From NCBI GenBank assembly GCA_012976225.1, contig JAAVVG010000046.1, positions 1 to 64,000 on the forward strand: a DNA stretch of 64,000 bases, given 5' to 3'. Below, piece by piece: positions 54,244 to 64,000 of this stretch. The position numbers and the translations under genes are program-made. Numbering within the stretch: the first letter of the stretch is position 1; the number at the start of each line of letters is the position of its first letter. Under the pieces are notes generated by a model. The model had not been told where the DNA came from and searched no databases. It saw only the letters and a program-made list of their open reading frames with translations. This DNA is from Golubevia sp. BC0850 (lineage: Eukaryota > Basidiomycota > Exobasidiomycetes > Golubeviales > Golubeviaceae).

Positions 54244-55917
54244 ATGCCACTCGAACTCAACCAAGATGTTTTCATATTTGGTCTTTGTCTCGTGGCGATT
54301 GCCACCATCCTCATCGGGTTCTCTCCTTCTTCCTTTGGCCAAAAAATTGAAAAATCCGACCATAAGGATCAAAAGAGTTCCGTTGATGGTGAGTGGAGTC
54401 TTCTTCAACGGATCGTTTTTACCTCTGATCCTTATCAGTCACTTTCTCTATCGCCAGCTCTTCCGACTCTCTTCCCACTTCCAGCACCAGACCTCAACCT
54501 CACCCCCTCAAATCTAGACAAGCATAAGGCAAGAGATCACCTTTATGCTAACAAATGCCTAAGAAGTCCTTACTTTCAAACGATGGCTCATCAACCTATG
54601 CTAAGCGAGAACTGGATTGAGTTAGATGGGAACTACAGGAGAGATTTAGATTTCAAGGCTGAAGTGATTCGAGCTCAGGTGAGTTTCCAAGGTTTTTGAG
54701 AGCAGTTTTTATCAGGAGACTTTCTGGTAGAAGGAGCTCGGAGCGGTTTCAATTAGTTGAGAGCTGGCCTCTTCTCTATCTGCTCTCCTATGTTTACCTC
54801 TTCCCCTCTTTCCATCAATCTAGGGAGAAGTAGTTCTAGACACTCTGCCTTGTATTCACTCGTCTTGCGGAGAACTACTGGAATTTCTAGTCTCTTGGCT
54901 GTCAGCAAGATATCCCAAACTTTTCAAAATGACTCCAGATGGAAGACAAGTCATCAACGAGATTACGAAAGAGACTTTAAATCTCTTCACTACTTCAAAA
55001 GAAGGAATACAAGAGAGAAAGATGGGAAAGGAGGCTCTTCTGGTTGTGAGCAGGTGAGTGAAGAAACGGGGTGGGTTGTCGACAAGCTTCAAATGTCATC
55101 TCTACTCTCTTTAAGCTTCTGAACGCCTCCCCCCTTTTTTGGATCCTCATAGACTTATTCAAGACGACTTTCTCATAGCACATCCTCTACCTACCCACGA
55201 TTCTCCGAATCAGTGGCAAACAGCTGGAGGCCTTGTCTCATTTCCTGGCTTCTACCTTCTTTCAGAGAAGATCGGAAAGACTCTTCATCAAACTCACAAC
55301 CCGGTGCCTCAATTTAACTCCAAGCTCCTACCCTCAGTAGAGAGAACTCTGAGCAGATTCAAATCTAACGAACCATTCGAAAGGACAAGTTGGGAAATAG
55401 TGGATGGAGAAGATTTGTTTTGGAATAAAATGGCTGGACCTTTACCTTCTGGAGAAAGAATTTCGGCAAAGAAAATGACTAAAGATCATGAAGTTGGTCG
55501 AGGAGAAGAAGATTGGAAGGATGAAGATGCAGGTGAACTGATTTTGAGACTTGATCATCAAACCTTCGTCAAGATGCCCAAGTCAGGTTCCGTATTCTTT
55601 GGAGTCCATCCTATGAGAAGGAAACTAAAAGAACTTGAGGATTTGCCTTTACTTCCAGCTCTGTTATTGAAGGTGAGTTTATGGAAGTCTTTGGCCAGGG
55701 CCCAGGGGTCTCTTGTGATTGAACTTTCATTCATCTTTCCCCCTTTCAGATCCACTCTGAAGGCTCTGCAGACCTGATGAATTACAAGGCTGCTCCTTCT
55801 TATGAGGGTTCAGTGATCCCCTATCTTCAAGAGATGCATCGACGACAAATCGCCAGAGGTTTGATCCGAGGGGACGAGAAGCCTCAAGATTTCAGAAACT
55901 TTGTCCGCAAATCTTGA
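54244..55917 (+). CDS. Haem-dependent oxidative N-demethylase alpha-like protein (DUF3445)
   Basis: Exons 54244-54388, 54458-54678, 54824-55053, 55153-55672 and 55750-55917 join to 427 aa. Residues ~8-26 (DVFIFGLCLVAIATILIGF) form an N-terminal membrane anchor. The PF11927 pattern follows: MLSENWIELDGNYRRDLDFK, LDTLPCIHSSCGELLEFLV, SWLSARYPKLF, LIQDDFLIAHPL, GLVSFPGFYLLSEKIGKTLH, QTHNPVPQFN, ILRLDHQTFVKMPKSGSVFF and YKAAPSYEGSVIPYL. Bacterial HODM alpha binds haem through a PAS-like fold and demethylates amines with partner subunits. Fungal versions stand alone and their substrate is unknown. The gene is divergent from the cupin and lies 277 bp upstream of OYE copy 2 on the same strand. Confidence 0.87.
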
Positions 55918-56194
55918 AAATCTGTAAAACACTAAATCTTTTTTTGAACTCCAGTTTCTTCTCCTTGTCTTCATGAAGTGATAAACTGACGTGTCGTGAT
56001 GTCATGAAAATTTTCATCTGTCTTCTCTCGAATAAATTATCCACCACAGTCGGGTTCGATCTTCTGCACTCCACCACGGATATAACTCGATCTTATTGTT
56101 AGGAGCGAGGTCGCACCGAAGGAGATTCAAAAGATTCAATTCAATTCAATTCTTCACTTTCTTGTCTCCCGCACCTCGCTCCAATCAGATCAAG
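55918..56194 (+). promoter_or_regulatory. Promoter region of OYE copy 2
   Basis: 277 bp. Contains CGGATATAACTCG near 56076 as a weak TATA-like site and a (TTCAA)n-like run AAAAGATTCAATTCAATTCAATTC just upstream of the leader. Confidence 0.45.
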
Positions 56195-57751
56195 ATGCCT
56201 ACTTCTCCTTCAAAAGACCAACTATTCACCAGCATCAAGTTAGGGAAGCAGCTCCTCGCTCACAGAGTTGTCCTGGCGCCTCTCACCAGAATGAGAAACG
56301 AGGAATACGTTCCGTTGAAGCCCATGCAGGCCACTTACTATGCACAACGTAGTAGTCCGGGTGGTTTCTTGATCAGTGAAGCTGCTCTCATAGCTCCATC
56401 AAGTGGTAGTTACCAGAAAGCGCCCGGCCTGTGGAACGAAGAACAGAAGCAAGGTTGGAGGAAGATTACCGAGGCTGTTCATCAAGAAGGTGGAATCATC
56501 TACTGCCAACTGTGAGTGTAATCTTTTCTTTTCAGCTGTAGAACTACCTCTGACCTTTGACCCTTTCTTCCTGCTCAAAAGATGGCACTTGGGCAGAGCA
56601 TCGGCTCAAACCTACCAGTACCAAGGCAGAAGTTATCCTCCGCTATCTGCTAGTGCTACTAAGGTCAACGAAAAGGCGGAGATTTCTAAGGCTCTCACCA
56701 TCGAAGAAATCGAAGGAATCGTCAAGCAGTACGCCGATGCTGCCAGATTCTCGGTAGAAGCAGGGTTCGACGGGGTGGAGATTCATGGGTGAGTTAATGA
56801 TTAGAGAACGCTCCCTCTTTCCTCCCAGAGTTTCTTACATCCTTCTTCTCCTTTCTTTTCTTCGTAGTGCTAACGGGTGAGTGAAGACATCATAGAGAAC
56901 GCTCTTGCTTTCCTTGTCGAGATTTTAACACTCTTCTTTCCGTTTGTTCTTCCCAGGTACTTGCTCGACCAATTCCTCCAAACCAACTCTAACAAGAGAG
57001 ACGATCGCTATGGAGGTTCACTGGAGAACAGATTGCGTTTCCCTTTGGAAGTCTTAGATGCCGTCGTGGCAGCGGTCGGTCAAGAGAGAACCGGACTCAG
57101 AATGTCCCCATACTCTGAATTCCAGGGAATGAAAATGGAGAAACCTCTAGACACTTTCGTCCCTTACGTTAAGCAAATCGTTTCCAAGTACAAGAATCTA
57201 GCGTATCTTCACGGAGTCGAGTCTAGGATCGGTGGGGCTGCAGATCAGGTCGCTGGAGAAGGAGAGATTTTGCAACCACTGAGAGATCTCGTAGACGAAG
57301 CCAATCGAAGCAACACTTCAGGTTCTGGAATCAGATTCATCAGTGCTGGAGGATTCAAGCCTCAAGACGCGTTGTTAGAATCTGAAGCTAGGCCGAATGA
57401 ACTAATTGCGTTCGGTCGTCACTTCATAGCTAATCCAGGTGAGTTCGTCTATTCGGGCAAAGGGTTAGCGAGAAACCCATGGCAATCGAACATTATCTCG
57501 AGAATCTGGTCTCCATTCTAGCTTGGGATGAGGGAGAAGGACTGTCAGGAGAGGGCTTCGCCAACCTTTCTAGATTCTTCTGACTCGGGTTTCCTTAATT
57601 TCCACCCCTACTTTCTACATATCTCTTTGTAGACCTTCCTGCACGTATTCAAAATCGTTGGCCACTCAATCCTTACAATCGCAAGACTTTCTATGGGAGT
57701 GACGAAATCGGGTACACCGACCAACCTGTCTTCAAAGAATCCAGCTTGTAA
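56195..57751 (+). CDS. Old Yellow Enzyme family NADPH dehydrogenase, copy 2 (with a 9-nt microexon)
   Basis: Exons 56195-56511, 56582-56788, 56868-56876, 56957-57438 and 57633-57751 join to 377 aa. Landmarks mirror copy 1: [126 protein letters not shown] and [16 protein letters not shown], ending PVFKESSL. Exon 3 is nine bases (TGCTAACGG) and, with flanking GG, encodes the substrate-anchoring GANG. Copy 1 encodes this stretch within one exon. Introns at G|YL and NP|D are shared with copy 1; those at CQL|WH and around the microexon are extra. Confidence 0.95.
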
Positions 57752-58811
57752 TGTCCTCCTACTTTTTTCCTTATTTAGATCAGCTAATCTATATGCTTCA
57801 AAACTTATTGCCGCCTTTTCCGACCTTCCTCTCGTGTCCTCTAGTGTCCTCTCGAGTCTCTTTTCTCTATCGTCATCACCCTTTTGAAACTCTACTTTGC
57901 TCTCACACATTACATTTGCTGGCTTCGAAGCAGCTTTCGAACCACTTTGGTGATTCTCAAAAGTTGGGCACACTGAACACAAGAAGAAGGGGCGCTATAG
58001 AGTGTTGTGTATTGGAAGGAGAGAAGAAGAATGAGCTGATACCGGACGAAGAAGACAAAAGAAAAAGAGAGGGAAAATATGTGAAGACGGAGAATAAGGA
58101 AAATAGGAACGGGGAAGTTGCTTAGAGACTTCATGGAAAGAACCATTTGGAGAGGCAAGGGGAGGGGAGGATGAGGAGAGATGGAGAAAAAGGGGAATAT
58201 GAACAAAGAAAATTGGAATCAAAAGGGGGCTATGACAGAGAATGATCAGACAGAGATGGGATAAAATGAATGTGAGTTTCTTGTTCGAAGACAAAGAGAG
58301 AGAGAGAGAGAGAGGCGAGGGGGACGAAACTACTACGAAACGAGAAGGGAAGAAAAGAGTTCGAAGAAACGCTCTGGAAGCTGGCCTGAGAAAGCTTGAT
58401 CTTGATACAAAAGGACTGGAATCAAAAGTTCGAAGATAAGGAGAGTGAAGTTTGGTTGGAGTGTTCTTGACGAAAAGTTTCTAAAGATTTGACGTTTTGG
58501 AGAGAAGTTGAGTTCGAAATGAGATGGGATGGGGAGTTTGAGGGGTATTAGAAAGACGTAACGTTCGAAAGGGAGGGATAGGTAAATGAGATTGGACCGT
58601 TTGGAAAAAGAGACTTGGAAAGTGTTCTGAAGATTCGAGGTTTGAGTTAATTAGATTTGGACATTATGCTTGAATTTTAGATTTTCCCCTTTTCATGAAG
58701 TGAAGAGGAAACCAGTGTTCATTAAAGATGGGATTTTGAGTTGAGATAGAAGAGCAGATAATAGAAAGAAGAAAGTGGGAAAAAAAGGAAAGCTTGCTTT
58801 ATGTTTTAGAT
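57752..58811. other. 1.06-kb convergent gap
   Basis: No supported gene between the OYE copy 2 stop and the hydrolase stop. Frames are short and follow A/G-rich runs. An (AG)n microsatellite lies at about 58295-58314. Confidence 0.45.
58295..58314 (+). repeat. (AG)n microsatellite
   Basis: About ten AG units in the convergent gap. Confidence 0.85.
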
Positions 58812-61094
58812 CTAAAGTAATTTCCGTTTCTGATCACCTTCCCAATGCTCCGTTTCCCAACTAGTTTCCTTACTAACAGGGAACAAGCAAGGCATAATAG
58901 AGAAAGCCAAGATAACTCCAAGAATAGAACCACCAAGAAGAGCATAAGAGATAATCAAATGGATAGGAGTAGCAAAAGCCTTTGTACCATCATTAATCTT
59001 TGGAACGTCGTCCCCACTTGGATTTGAAAGGGTTTGTAAATCTGGGAAACGAGTGTTATAATTATCAGCGAATAGATGATAGAGAGAGACATTGGCAGAC
59101 ATCATAGGATAATCTTGATGAGAGACGTTAGCGATGAAATCCACTGTATGAGTAGCTGGGAAACCACCATCCATTGCACCTAAAGACATAACGAATTGAG
59201 CTCCACGATCTAAATGATTTCCACCTTGCATTCTTGCTTGACAATGAGTATCTCCAGGTCCATCATCTAAAAGTCCTAAAGCGTAGTGAACGTTTCTACC
59301 TCTGTACCTATCGATCACTGCCTGCTTGTTCGCGATAACGTCAGCTCGACCGTACTTTGAGATTTTGGCTGTATTTCCTCCGATTCCATAAATCCAATCA
59401 TCTGAATCTGGACAACTGGTGTTACCGTAAGGTCTATCTGGAGTTAACCAAGCCCAAGAACCAGGATTTCCAACCCAGTATCTGATGTTCTGATCATACT
59501 TCTTCTGTTTGGCTAGAAGAGCGTATCTTTCTACTGCTTGTCCACCCATAGAATGTCCAGCGATGACAACTTGATTGAGATTTGGGAATTGAGCCTGATC
59601 GAAGAGCATGTCGTTGATAGCATCGATGGCTTGGTAGGAAGTGATGGAATGTTCAATCGGTGGCCACCTAGAGTATCCACCAGAGTTCCATTGAGTTCCG
59701 TGAAAGATGAGTTCGTTGGTCTTGTTGGCTTGGTAGTCGAATTGGTTCATCCAAGCGAGTCCAATGATTAAGACTCCTTCAGTCGTGACTCCAGCGTTGG
59801 TGATTTCAGAGTGGTTACCGTTGACTGAGACGTTGAGAGCATTTCCCATCATTGTTGTGTACTTCCAAGAATCACGAGGCTGATAGGAGAGATGGGATGA
59901 GAAGGGAGAGGGCGGAAAAAGTCGAGGTTAGTTTGCTTTTTACAGGTCAACTTTTTCCAAGTCTTTTTTGGTGACTCGATTCTTACCTTTCCAGGCATGA
60001 CAATGACTGCTCTCTTGATGAGCGCTGGGTCGTAATTGGCAGTGATGTAGACGGGCTGTAGAAAGTGACACAAAGGGAGGAAAGAGAGGGGGATCGTCAG
60101 AGCTTGGTCTCGGTTTCTCATGCCGACCATGTCTAATTGAATCCCTGAAATCCAATTGGATGAACAGGTTCAAGTTGACGAGACGACTGCGCGCAGTTCC
60201 AGAGAAAGCCTGAGCTCAAGACGGAGAGCGGAGGATAAGGTAGCTGTAGGTAGAGGAGAGCAACCCTCTGACCCGCTCCTCTCATCTCAACCTTCCAGTT
60301 GACTCCAGAACTCTACTCCCATACCATCAACCTATCCATCCTTCCATTACAAGCCATCACTGACGGTGATAACCTAGCATTGACCTTCTTCCACCACTTG
60401 CTTAGCGCTTCGACGCCCAATCCCGACATCCAAGCACACTCACCTGAATAGCACCCTGAGCGACGACGATAGTTCTATTCAAAGTGAAACCAGCAGCTTC
60501 AGGAAGAGCTTGCCAACCTTCAGTATCAACGATAGTAGCATCCGGATTAGGATTATAAGGGGTGTTGGCGTTCCAAATATATTGAACAGCGTCCCCACTT
60601 CCAGCTATCAAATCCCCAGCATTTTGATCATTTCCTTGAATGTTACCTGCGATACTTGGTAAAGCATCTGCTAATTGAGCAGCCACAACTGGAGAAGCAG
60701 AAGCTTGAGCAATAATGGCAGCTTGTTCAGCGTCAGATTGTCTCTTGTTGATGGTTCTTGTGGGTGTAAAGGGAGTATCTTGGAAATCTTGAGTTTGAGC
60801 TATGTCATCTTCATCTGGAGTTGTTAATTTATACATTTCTGCATATTGATTAGCTATTGAATATGAAGGGATTTGTCCTGGATGAACTCCATCTATGATT
60901 GATCTAGCTTCTGATAAAACTCCATCTTGCCAACCGTTTGAGGAGGAGGAGGATCTGATGGAATGACTATTACTGTTACTGTTACGTCTGACTTTACGAA
61001 GACTCGAATGGGATGAGTTATCTAAATGATTACCTTGCGATAATACTGATGTTGCAGCTGATGTGAAAAGGAGGGATAGCGTCAGAAGACGCAT
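58812..61094 (-). CDS. Secreted, membrane-anchored alpha/beta hydrolase-like protein
   Basis: Exons on the minus strand: 60444-61094, 59987-60055 and 58812-59879, joining to 595 aa. Residues 1-19 are a signal peptide (MRLLTLSLLFTSAATSVLS). A propeptide-like region follows (to about residue 105), with a dibasic TRTINKRQSDAE site that a Kex2-type protease could cut. The hydrolase part has FTLNRTIVVAQGAIQPVYIT, KRAVIVMPGKPRDSWKYT, VLIIGLAWMNQFDYQ and the nucleophile elbow VVIAGHSMGGQAVERYALL (GHSMG). A later His (GNHLDRGAQFV or TVDFIANVSHQDYP) could complete a triad. One membrane helix (IHLIISYALLGGSILGVILA) and a short basic tail end the protein. Substrate is unknown; many N-glycosylation sequons fit an extracellular location. 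Confidence 0.85.
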
Positions 61095-61861
61095 CTTGAG
61101 GGGGGAGAGGGGGAAGGGGGGAGAGAGAGAGGGGTAGTTTTGAAGTTGATTTCAAGTTGCTGATTGAAGGTTTGTTAATGTTTGAAGCTGGAAAAAGAAG
61201 AAGATACTAAACGAAAAAGATGAAAGCAAAAGATTCCCCAACCAGTGAGAGAGAGTAGTGATGGTGAAGGAGAAGAGAGGGGTCGATTTTCTGGTGAGGC
61301 GGGCTGAGGAAAGTTCGCGTTTTTTCGAATTGAGATATTGAGGACCGTTAAAATCGAGGCTAAAGTGAAGAGAGTGGAAAGGTGTAGCTCGAGAGAAAGA
61401 ACGCTTGTAGGAGTCTATACAAAGACAAAAATGAAGAGAATGAGAAGAAGAAGCAGACTTTGGGAAGGGAGGGGAGAGGAGAGGAAGGGGTAGAGGAGAT
61501 TCAAAATGCCCAAGAAGCCAAATGACGTTGACAGCTCCATTCGAACAAGACTTCTTCGCCCTTCTGCATTCGGAATAAGCCAATCTACCTGCATTGAAGA
61601 TTTGACCCAGAAAGATCAAAAGGATCCTTCAGAAGCACAAGCGTCTTGGCAGCGGTCGACAGAACTCACGATTAGAGACGCTGCTACGGAGACCATCTCT
61701 TTTGAAGGAATGTTTTTCTAGAGTCCCAGTGTTGAGTGTTGCTAACAAAGTGATTGAAAACCCAGAAAGTTTCAACTCTTCGAGATGAAACGACTCTTTG
61801 AGCTGTGACTTGAGATTATGAGCTTCTGGCCTCTCCACCCATCACCGCACCAACCAACAGG
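61095..61861. other. Divergent gap, hydrolase / KGD4
   Basis: 767 bp. A plus-strand ATG at 61506 opens 71 codons without family signal; on the minus strand ECRRAKKSC recalls a Zn2Cys6 fragment but has no context. The stretch at 61090-61135 is a G-rich run next to the hydrolase start. Confidence 0.4.
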
Positions 61862-62782
61862 ATGTTACGAAGTTGTAGAATTCTAAGAGCAGCACACAAA
61901 CCTTCGATCAAATTCCCAGATAGGAAAGCTCCTCAAAGTAAGTCTAGCTCTCCAATCAATCATTATCCTTCCCAACTCAACAACAATTCTCAACTCAACC
62001 AACTTCTCTCAACCTTCTGACTCCCTTCAGCTCCTCATGAGCCTCACCCACACCCAGCAGCTCCCGCTTCAGTAATATCAGATTTCTCTCATTTCCAAGA
62101 AGTTTTCTCTTCAGGTCCTCATTTCCATCCAGAGAAGTTACAACAGGATCCGGGAGCTTCCGCTTCTTCTCATTCATCAAGTTCAACCGGTCCTGCTGAT
62201 TCGACAAGACCAGTCTTCGACGATCTTCATAGAATTCCCGAAAGGTTTTGGAAAACTGCTAGTTTGGCTTGGGATGAAAAGGAGATGGAAGCTGTGATGG
62301 TGAGTGAGAGGAGAGATGAGATAGATGAGGAAAGAAGGCTGGAGGTGGGAGTCGAGGGATAGGTAGAGGGTTGCTTAAGAAGTTGGCATGGGAACAACTA
62401 GGCATTTCGATGAGAAGGCAATGATAGTCATGCTTCCATTTCGGCTGGAGCAAGAGCACCAAGACTTACAGCTGTTGGGTCTGCAAGAGTCATGAGCTCC
62501 TCTACTCGCAGCTTCCACCCCTCGCTGCCTTCTCTGCTCCTTTGAAACTTCAACGAGTGTCTTGGGGATCATTCCAATCTCATCAAGAAAGGATTCAGAC
62601 ACAGCACAGATTCTATCGCCAGCTTCTAGATCTCTCGTCTCTTCTCACCTCAGACCCTTCTTTTCCTCTTCCTGATTACTTGGACCGAATCTGCTCGACA
62701 CTGATCTAACGCTGACTTTCTTAATCTATACTTTCCCATTCTTTCCCCTTCTCAGTCCGGAGGTGCTTCCCTAAGGTCTTGA
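61862..62782 (+). CDS. KGD4: KGD4, E3-recruiting subunit of the 2-oxoglutarate dehydrogenase complex
   Basis: Small mitochondrial protein (also known as Ymr31/mS36) that tethers dihydrolipoamide dehydrogenase to the 2-oxoglutarate dehydrogenase core. Exons 61862-61937, 62031-62299 and 62756-62782 join to 123 aa (yeast Kgd4: 123). The N-terminus MLRSCRILRAAHKPSIKFP is a presequence plus the conserved K-P-x-I-K-F block, followed by PHEPHPHPAAP. The conserved C-terminal motif is IPERFWKTASLAWDEKEME then AVMSGGASLRS, compare the yeast ending ELESINSGGAW. The last exon is only 27 nt, separated by a 456-nt intron, so the SGGA end is easily missed. Confidence 0.86.
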
Positions 62783-63113
62783 GATCCTTCAAGAAACTAT
62801 CAAGTCGTCTCATCTGAGCACCTTTTTCTCTCTTTCCCTCAAATAATGTAAATGCTTCACCTTCTTCTCCTCTAATTTAGAAAACCGAAAAGTCTTTCAA
62901 TCATTCTGCTCTGTCACTCTTTTATGTCTGTCAGTCGATCTCACAGCAAGAAGAGATTATTTTGAAACAAGCAGACAGCAAAGAGAACCTTTGTGAGATT
63001 GCAGATGTTTAGTTTCTAGGTGAACAATAGATGGTGTGGAATTGATAAGCAGGAAAAGAGTGTATATACGCGGTAGATGGTCGAGGAAGAAAGCAGAACT
63101 CTCTTCGTATACT

Positions 63114-63984
63114 TTATTCAACTATCATGGCAGTAGGAGCCCAACGCTTCTCTTCCTCGCTCAATTCGGTATTCTCCTTTGTATCATTAAGTGATTTGAA
63201 TCCCAATTTCTTGTAAAGTGGAACAGCTAACGGAGTTGCACATAAAAAGAAAGGCAAAGAAGATGAAGAAGTGGAAGAAAGTAGAGATGAAACTGAATTG
63301 AAACAATGTTTGATTAGAAGAGCTCCTGTACCTAGACCTCGATGATTTGAATCTACCGCTATTAGATCGATAGCTTGAAAAGGTGAAGGAGGAGGAGGAG
63401 ATTTGAGGTCAGGTTTGAGAAACGGAAGGAGCGAGAAAGGTGCGGAGAAGTTCACAGAGCTTCTAAGTCATTAGTCCGTTGATAGTGATGTTGAGCTTTG
63501 GAATAAGTATAGTATGGAAATTCGTTCACTCACAAACATAAGATCTTGCACCTACAAACTTATTTGTCAGATCCTTCATGCTCTTCAAGAAGGCCTTCCA
63601 TTCTTTTTCGTTGGTTCCCTTTGGCAAACCCATCGTGACAGAACCCTCTTTCTTCTCTGCTTCTTTCTCTTCAGTTTCAGGTTGAGTTTCCGGGACCAAA
63701 TTGTAAAGACAGAACCCTACAATCTCATTGGTATCGCTTCGAACTGCTTTGACGAGATGGCATTGCTTGAAAGGTGCCACATCTCTCGTTTCGCTCTTCT
63801 TTTCCTCTTCTATTTTCTTCAAAGATTGATCCAATTGATTTCTTCTCCATGCTATCTGTTCTTCTGTTACTCCTAAGGGGAAGAAAGGACCGATACCATC
63901 TAAGGCTTTGGAGAAGATTAAAGAGAGAACATCTAGATCGGAGGTAGTTGCTGGAACTATGCTGATGAGTGAAGAATTTGACAT
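63114..63984 (-). CDS. GNAT-family N-acetyltransferase
   Basis: Exons on the minus strand: 63534-63984 and 63114-63373, joining to 236 aa. The ATG at 63984 starts SSLISIVPATTSDLDVLSLI, a typical GNAT beta1-alpha1. NEIVGFCLYNLVPE is the central strand. After the splice comes IDLIAVDSNHRGLGTGALLI, the acetyl-CoA pyrophosphate-binding motif A (R-x2-G-x-G), then a Ser-rich stretch and FLCATPLAVPLYKKLGFKSL, the motif B strand and helix. The intron (63374-63533) uses the GTGAGT donor; the CTTTTCAAG acceptor was chosen because it alone keeps phase and avoids a stop. Substrate is unknown; the shape fits small-molecule acetyltransferases better than histone ones. Confidence 0.85.
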
Positions 63985-64000
63985 GGTTGGGAGATGCTGA

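Noticed and set aside
63377-63455. Direct continuation of the GNAT frame upstream of 63373
   Set aside because: Any splice into it gives a stop or breaks phase; it is a pyrimidine-rich intron end with a good CTTTTCAAG acceptor.
1-64000. Retroelements, DNA transposons, CRISPR arrays or rDNA
   Set aside because: I saw no reverse transcriptase, integrase or transposase motifs, no long terminal or inverted repeats, no regularly spaced repeats and no rRNA-like sequence.

Overview
This window reads as nuclear DNA of a basidiomycete fungus. Protein genes are packed on both strands and cut by many short introns. I placed about 75 introns by reading-frame continuity. Roughly three quarters start with GTGAGT, and nearly all end in a pyrimidine tract plus CAG or TAG. 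Orthologues such as RRN3, the PP4 phosphatase, SCOT, NUP155, MFAP1, NDUFA8, NAXD, YTP1 and farnesyltransferase beta are unmistakable. The moderate AT content, the GTGAGT donors and a decayed F-box-like family fit Pucciniomycotina, but I cannot prove the lineage from sequence alone. I see no rRNA or tRNA gene, CRISPR array, LTR element or DNA transposon.

Layout. 0.6-4.5 kb: RRN3, the Pol I initiation factor. 4.5-9.9 kb: a poor region with a decayed F-box-like fragment, two uncharacterised reading frames and a sequence repeated in diverged form near 24 kb. 9.9-13.3 kb: a large disordered protein, divergent from the PP4 catalytic subunit (13.8-15.6). 16.3-20.1 kb: a DUF3632 gene with a stop at an exon edge, divergent from mitochondrial SCOT. 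20.7-23.7 kb: two unidentified genes. 24.4-28.5 kb: complex I subunit NDUFA8, divergent from the splicing factor MFAP1. 28.7-36.0 kb: NUP155, divergent from mitochondrial MsrB. 37.3-39.9 kb: a truncated F-box-like gene and NAXD. 41.0-44.1 kb: secreted GH45 endoglucanase and Old Yellow Enzyme copy 1. 44.7-48.7 kb: two multi-pass membrane proteins (unknown, YTP1). 49.2-53.0 kb: an uncharacterised CxxC protein and farnesyltransferase beta. 53.4-57.8 kb: cupin, haem-dependent N-demethylase-like protein and Old Yellow Enzyme copy 2. 58.8-64.0 kb: a secreted, membrane-anchored alpha/beta hydrolase, KGD4 and a GNAT acetyltransferase.

Most of the window is housekeeping: rRNA transcription, splicing, nuclear pore, mitochondrial energy metabolism and metabolite repair. 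The stretch from 41 to 61 kb is richer in accessory functions (plant-wall hydrolysis, flavin and haem oxidoreductases, a secreted hydrolase). Exon coordinates below are my own reading-frame reconstructions. In every gene marked as complete the exon lengths sum to a multiple of three and give one open frame. Several tiny exons (9, 27, 31, 33 and 42 nt) were found this way.
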